The position numbers and the translations under genes are program-made. Of a stretch of DNA of 64,000 nucleotides, positions 62,454-64,000 are shown one piece after another. Under the pieces are notes generated by a model that did no database searches, had not been told where the DNA came from, and was given only the letters and a program-made list of their open reading frames with translations. Origin of the DNA: Rhynchopus sp. YZ270_cl-10 (lineage: Eukaryota > Euglenozoa > Diplonemea > Diplonemida > Diplonemidae). Where the stretch lies: positions 558,001 to 622,000 of the forward strand of contig OZ037857.1 in the NCBI GenBank assembly GCA_964035575.1. The letters are read 5' to 3'. Numbering within the stretch: the first letter of the stretch is position 1; every line of letters begins with the position of its first letter.

Positions 62454-63305
62454 CTACTTCTTCTGCTCCGCCTCAGCCTCAGCCTCAGCCTCATCCTTCC
62501 TCCTCTTCTCATTGGCGTTCAATTCGTTGCCAACTTCCTCAAGGATTTTCTTTCCTGCCTCAACTCTGTCCAGCTGAATAGCAGCTATCCCATCCACAAA
62601 GGTAGTCGCGTAGACGTCCTTTGCCACTTCCCCAAGCGAAAGGTTTGCGTGCAGCTTCTCCAGCACACCTTTGTGTGCATCTGAGGTGTCGATCACTGCA
62701 TCCTCTGGGTGCGCCGTGAGGTCTAAATCCTGGAACCCAGAAAGCTCGCTCTCCTTGTCGGCCATCATGTAGGCAATGCAGGTCTCTCTGTCGACGAAGG
62801 GCTCCTTCGCCTGCCGAACCTCCTCCCAGAAGTGCTTCATTGTCCAGCCCTGGATTTTTGAGTAGGTTTCGAATCTGGCGACCTGGCGTTCGGCGAAACC
62901 GCGTTCAGAGACAAAGAGTTGTACGTATTTGAAGGGCGATGTGTCGTTGTTATCACGGAGCATCTGCGTGATGGTGTTTCTGCAGTAGTCGCGGGTGTTG
63001 GTGCGGTAGTTCGAAAAGGCAATCACAATGTTGCGCTCAGGGTGCTCCAGCGCAGCCTCGACAGTGCGTGTGCAGATCTGATGCAGGTACGGCTCCCACA
63101 GGGCTTGCTCGCATTCCTCCCCCTTGAACCACCCCTGAAACGCCTGCACCAGGTCTCCCGTGTTCTTCTTGTCAGTCGCGTCTCCAGTAAAAAAGGCACG
63201 ATCCCCATCAATATGCAAAAAGTCATGTTCCGCACTCAAATAATCAGCGGTGAACGTCTTCCCAGCACCGGAGAGGCCAGTGAGCCATACAATTTGTCTG
63301 CCCAT
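62454..63305 (-). CDS. P-loop kinase, unit 4
   Basis: Identical 283-aa translation, preceded by C22-TACAG. The following unit begins at about 63680 and leaves the window before its GH18 gene. Confidence 0.82.
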   Translation of the reverse strand: MGRQIVWLTGLSGAGKTFTADYLSAEHDFLHIDGDRAFFTGDATDKKNTGDLVQAFQGWFKGEECEQALWEPYLHQICTRTVEAALEHPERNIVIAFSNYRTNTRDYCRNTITQMLRDNNDTSPFKYVQLFVSERGFAERQVARFETYSKIQGWTMKHFWEEVRQAKEPFVDRETCIAYMMADKESELSGFQDLDLTAHPEDAVIDTSDAHKGVLEKLHANLSLGEVAKDVYATTFVDGIAAIQLDRVEAGKKILEEVGNELNANEKRRKDEAEAEAEAEQKK

Positions 63306-64000
63306 TTTAGGGGGGGTTGAAAGTTGGTAAGGGGGAATGGCTCTGTAGGGGGGGGGGGGGGGGGGGGGGCTAGGGGGATAAAGAAGTGTGTTTTGTTGTT
63401 TAAAATGAGGCAAATAATGAACACCTCGTTGTCTTTTGTTTAGTTTGTACGCTACCCACGTCAAATACGCGTAATTTGTGGCGACAATTTAGAATCTGTA
63501 ATAGAAATGGGGAAGGGAAGAAGGAGACAGAGGGAAGGGTCATGGTAAAGAAGAAAAGAAGTGTGTCACTTTTGTTTGTATGTAATTCACAACCGAGTCT
63601 ACTTTTTTGTTGTTGTAAGGAAAAAGGTAATGGTGTAAAAATAGTGTTGGGTGTGTGACGTTAAGGCAATGCTTGTCTACTGTTGATATTCGTTGGTGTT
63701 GTTGTAAAGGAACGTAATGGTATCGTTCAACACGTAGATGCCAAAAGAGGGCACAGTTCCGAGACTACCATTTGGGTAGACACAGAAGAACCGATAAAGA
63801 CATGTCTCAGAGGAAAGTCTTCGAAAAGAGACAAAAGTCTTGAAAAGGGTGAATGTGCAAATAAGGGGCACACTCACGTTTCAGAAAATATACGACAAAC
63901 AAGAAAAAAGGGGGAAAATGAACTCGAGAGTTTTGCACAAACGAGAGAACCCTGGGGGTGGTTATTAGAATAATATCAGTTTTTCTCTTCTTGTACCCTT

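Larger units (their letters stand above)
45482..64000. repeat. Tandem array, ~4545-bp unit, four full copies plus part of a fifth
   Basis: Units begin at about 45482, 50043, 54589, 59134 and 63680; spacings of 4546, 4545 and 4546 bp between the last four. Each unit carries, in transcription order on the minus strand, a P-loop kinase and a GH18 protein. Units 2-4 look identical apart from the length of one poly-C tract. Unit 1 is the array edge: its left 700 bp is visibly diverged from the others (many substitutions and small indels near 45500-46250). The array continues past the window end. Confidence 0.95.

Overview
This window is nuclear DNA of a eukaryotic protist. Every well-supported gene lies on the minus strand, genes are separated by long A/T-homopolymer spacers, and four genes carry GT-AG introns with a tight yeast-like donor (GTATGT in 7 of 9 introns, GTATGC and GTGTGT in the others) and a YACAG-type acceptor. 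The histones are highly divergent. The H4 shares GSQKR and GSIRRLARRGG features with euglenozoan H4, and the H1-like protein is only a lysine-rich helix/tail with no globular domain. Co-directional genes, tandem gene arrays, and pyrimidine-tract/AG signals shortly before start codons suggest a euglenozoan. The introns argue for a diplonemid- or euglenid-like organism rather than a kinetoplastid. This placement is an inference.

Layout. 1-297: 5' part of a secreted Gly/Pro-rich protein. 583-2439: protein of unknown function. 3527-5874: four-exon coiled-coil/PDZ protein. 7623-10956: three-exon receptor-like membrane protein. 10.96-26.75 kb: gene-poor island packed with terminal-inverted-repeat elements, foldbacks, minisatellites and small structured repeats. 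27102-30772: paralogue of the membrane protein with the same intron positions. 31064-33038: 2-kb inverted-repeat element. 34564-36000: membrane-anchored 2-oxoglutarate/Fe(II) dioxygenase. 36283-38587: histone cluster (H2A, H2B, H4, H1-like; no H3 in the window). 42085-44705: three-exon CH-GAS2 cytoskeletal linker. 45482-64000 and beyond: tandem array with a period of about 4545 bp, each unit encoding a P-loop kinase and a secreted GH18 chitinase-like protein. Four full units and the start of a fifth are present.

Main unusual features. (1) A dispersed family of small hairpins keeps the loop CTCTCGT, a 5' GATGAA and a bulge while its stems change in a compensating way. All copies seen have the same orientation, opposite to the genes, and several lie just 3' of stop codons. 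(2) The GH18/kinase array has a C20-C22 tract ahead of each kinase start, and one GH18 copy has its active-site-side segment replaced by an inverted copy of neighbouring sequence. (3) The two large membrane proteins share a repeated cytoplasmic motif, [ST]W-x-x-L-[ILV]-x-D-[ILV]. (4) Several non-autonomous transposons have readable target-site duplications (5 bp, 8 bp hAT-like, TTA Harbinger-like, TA mariner-like).
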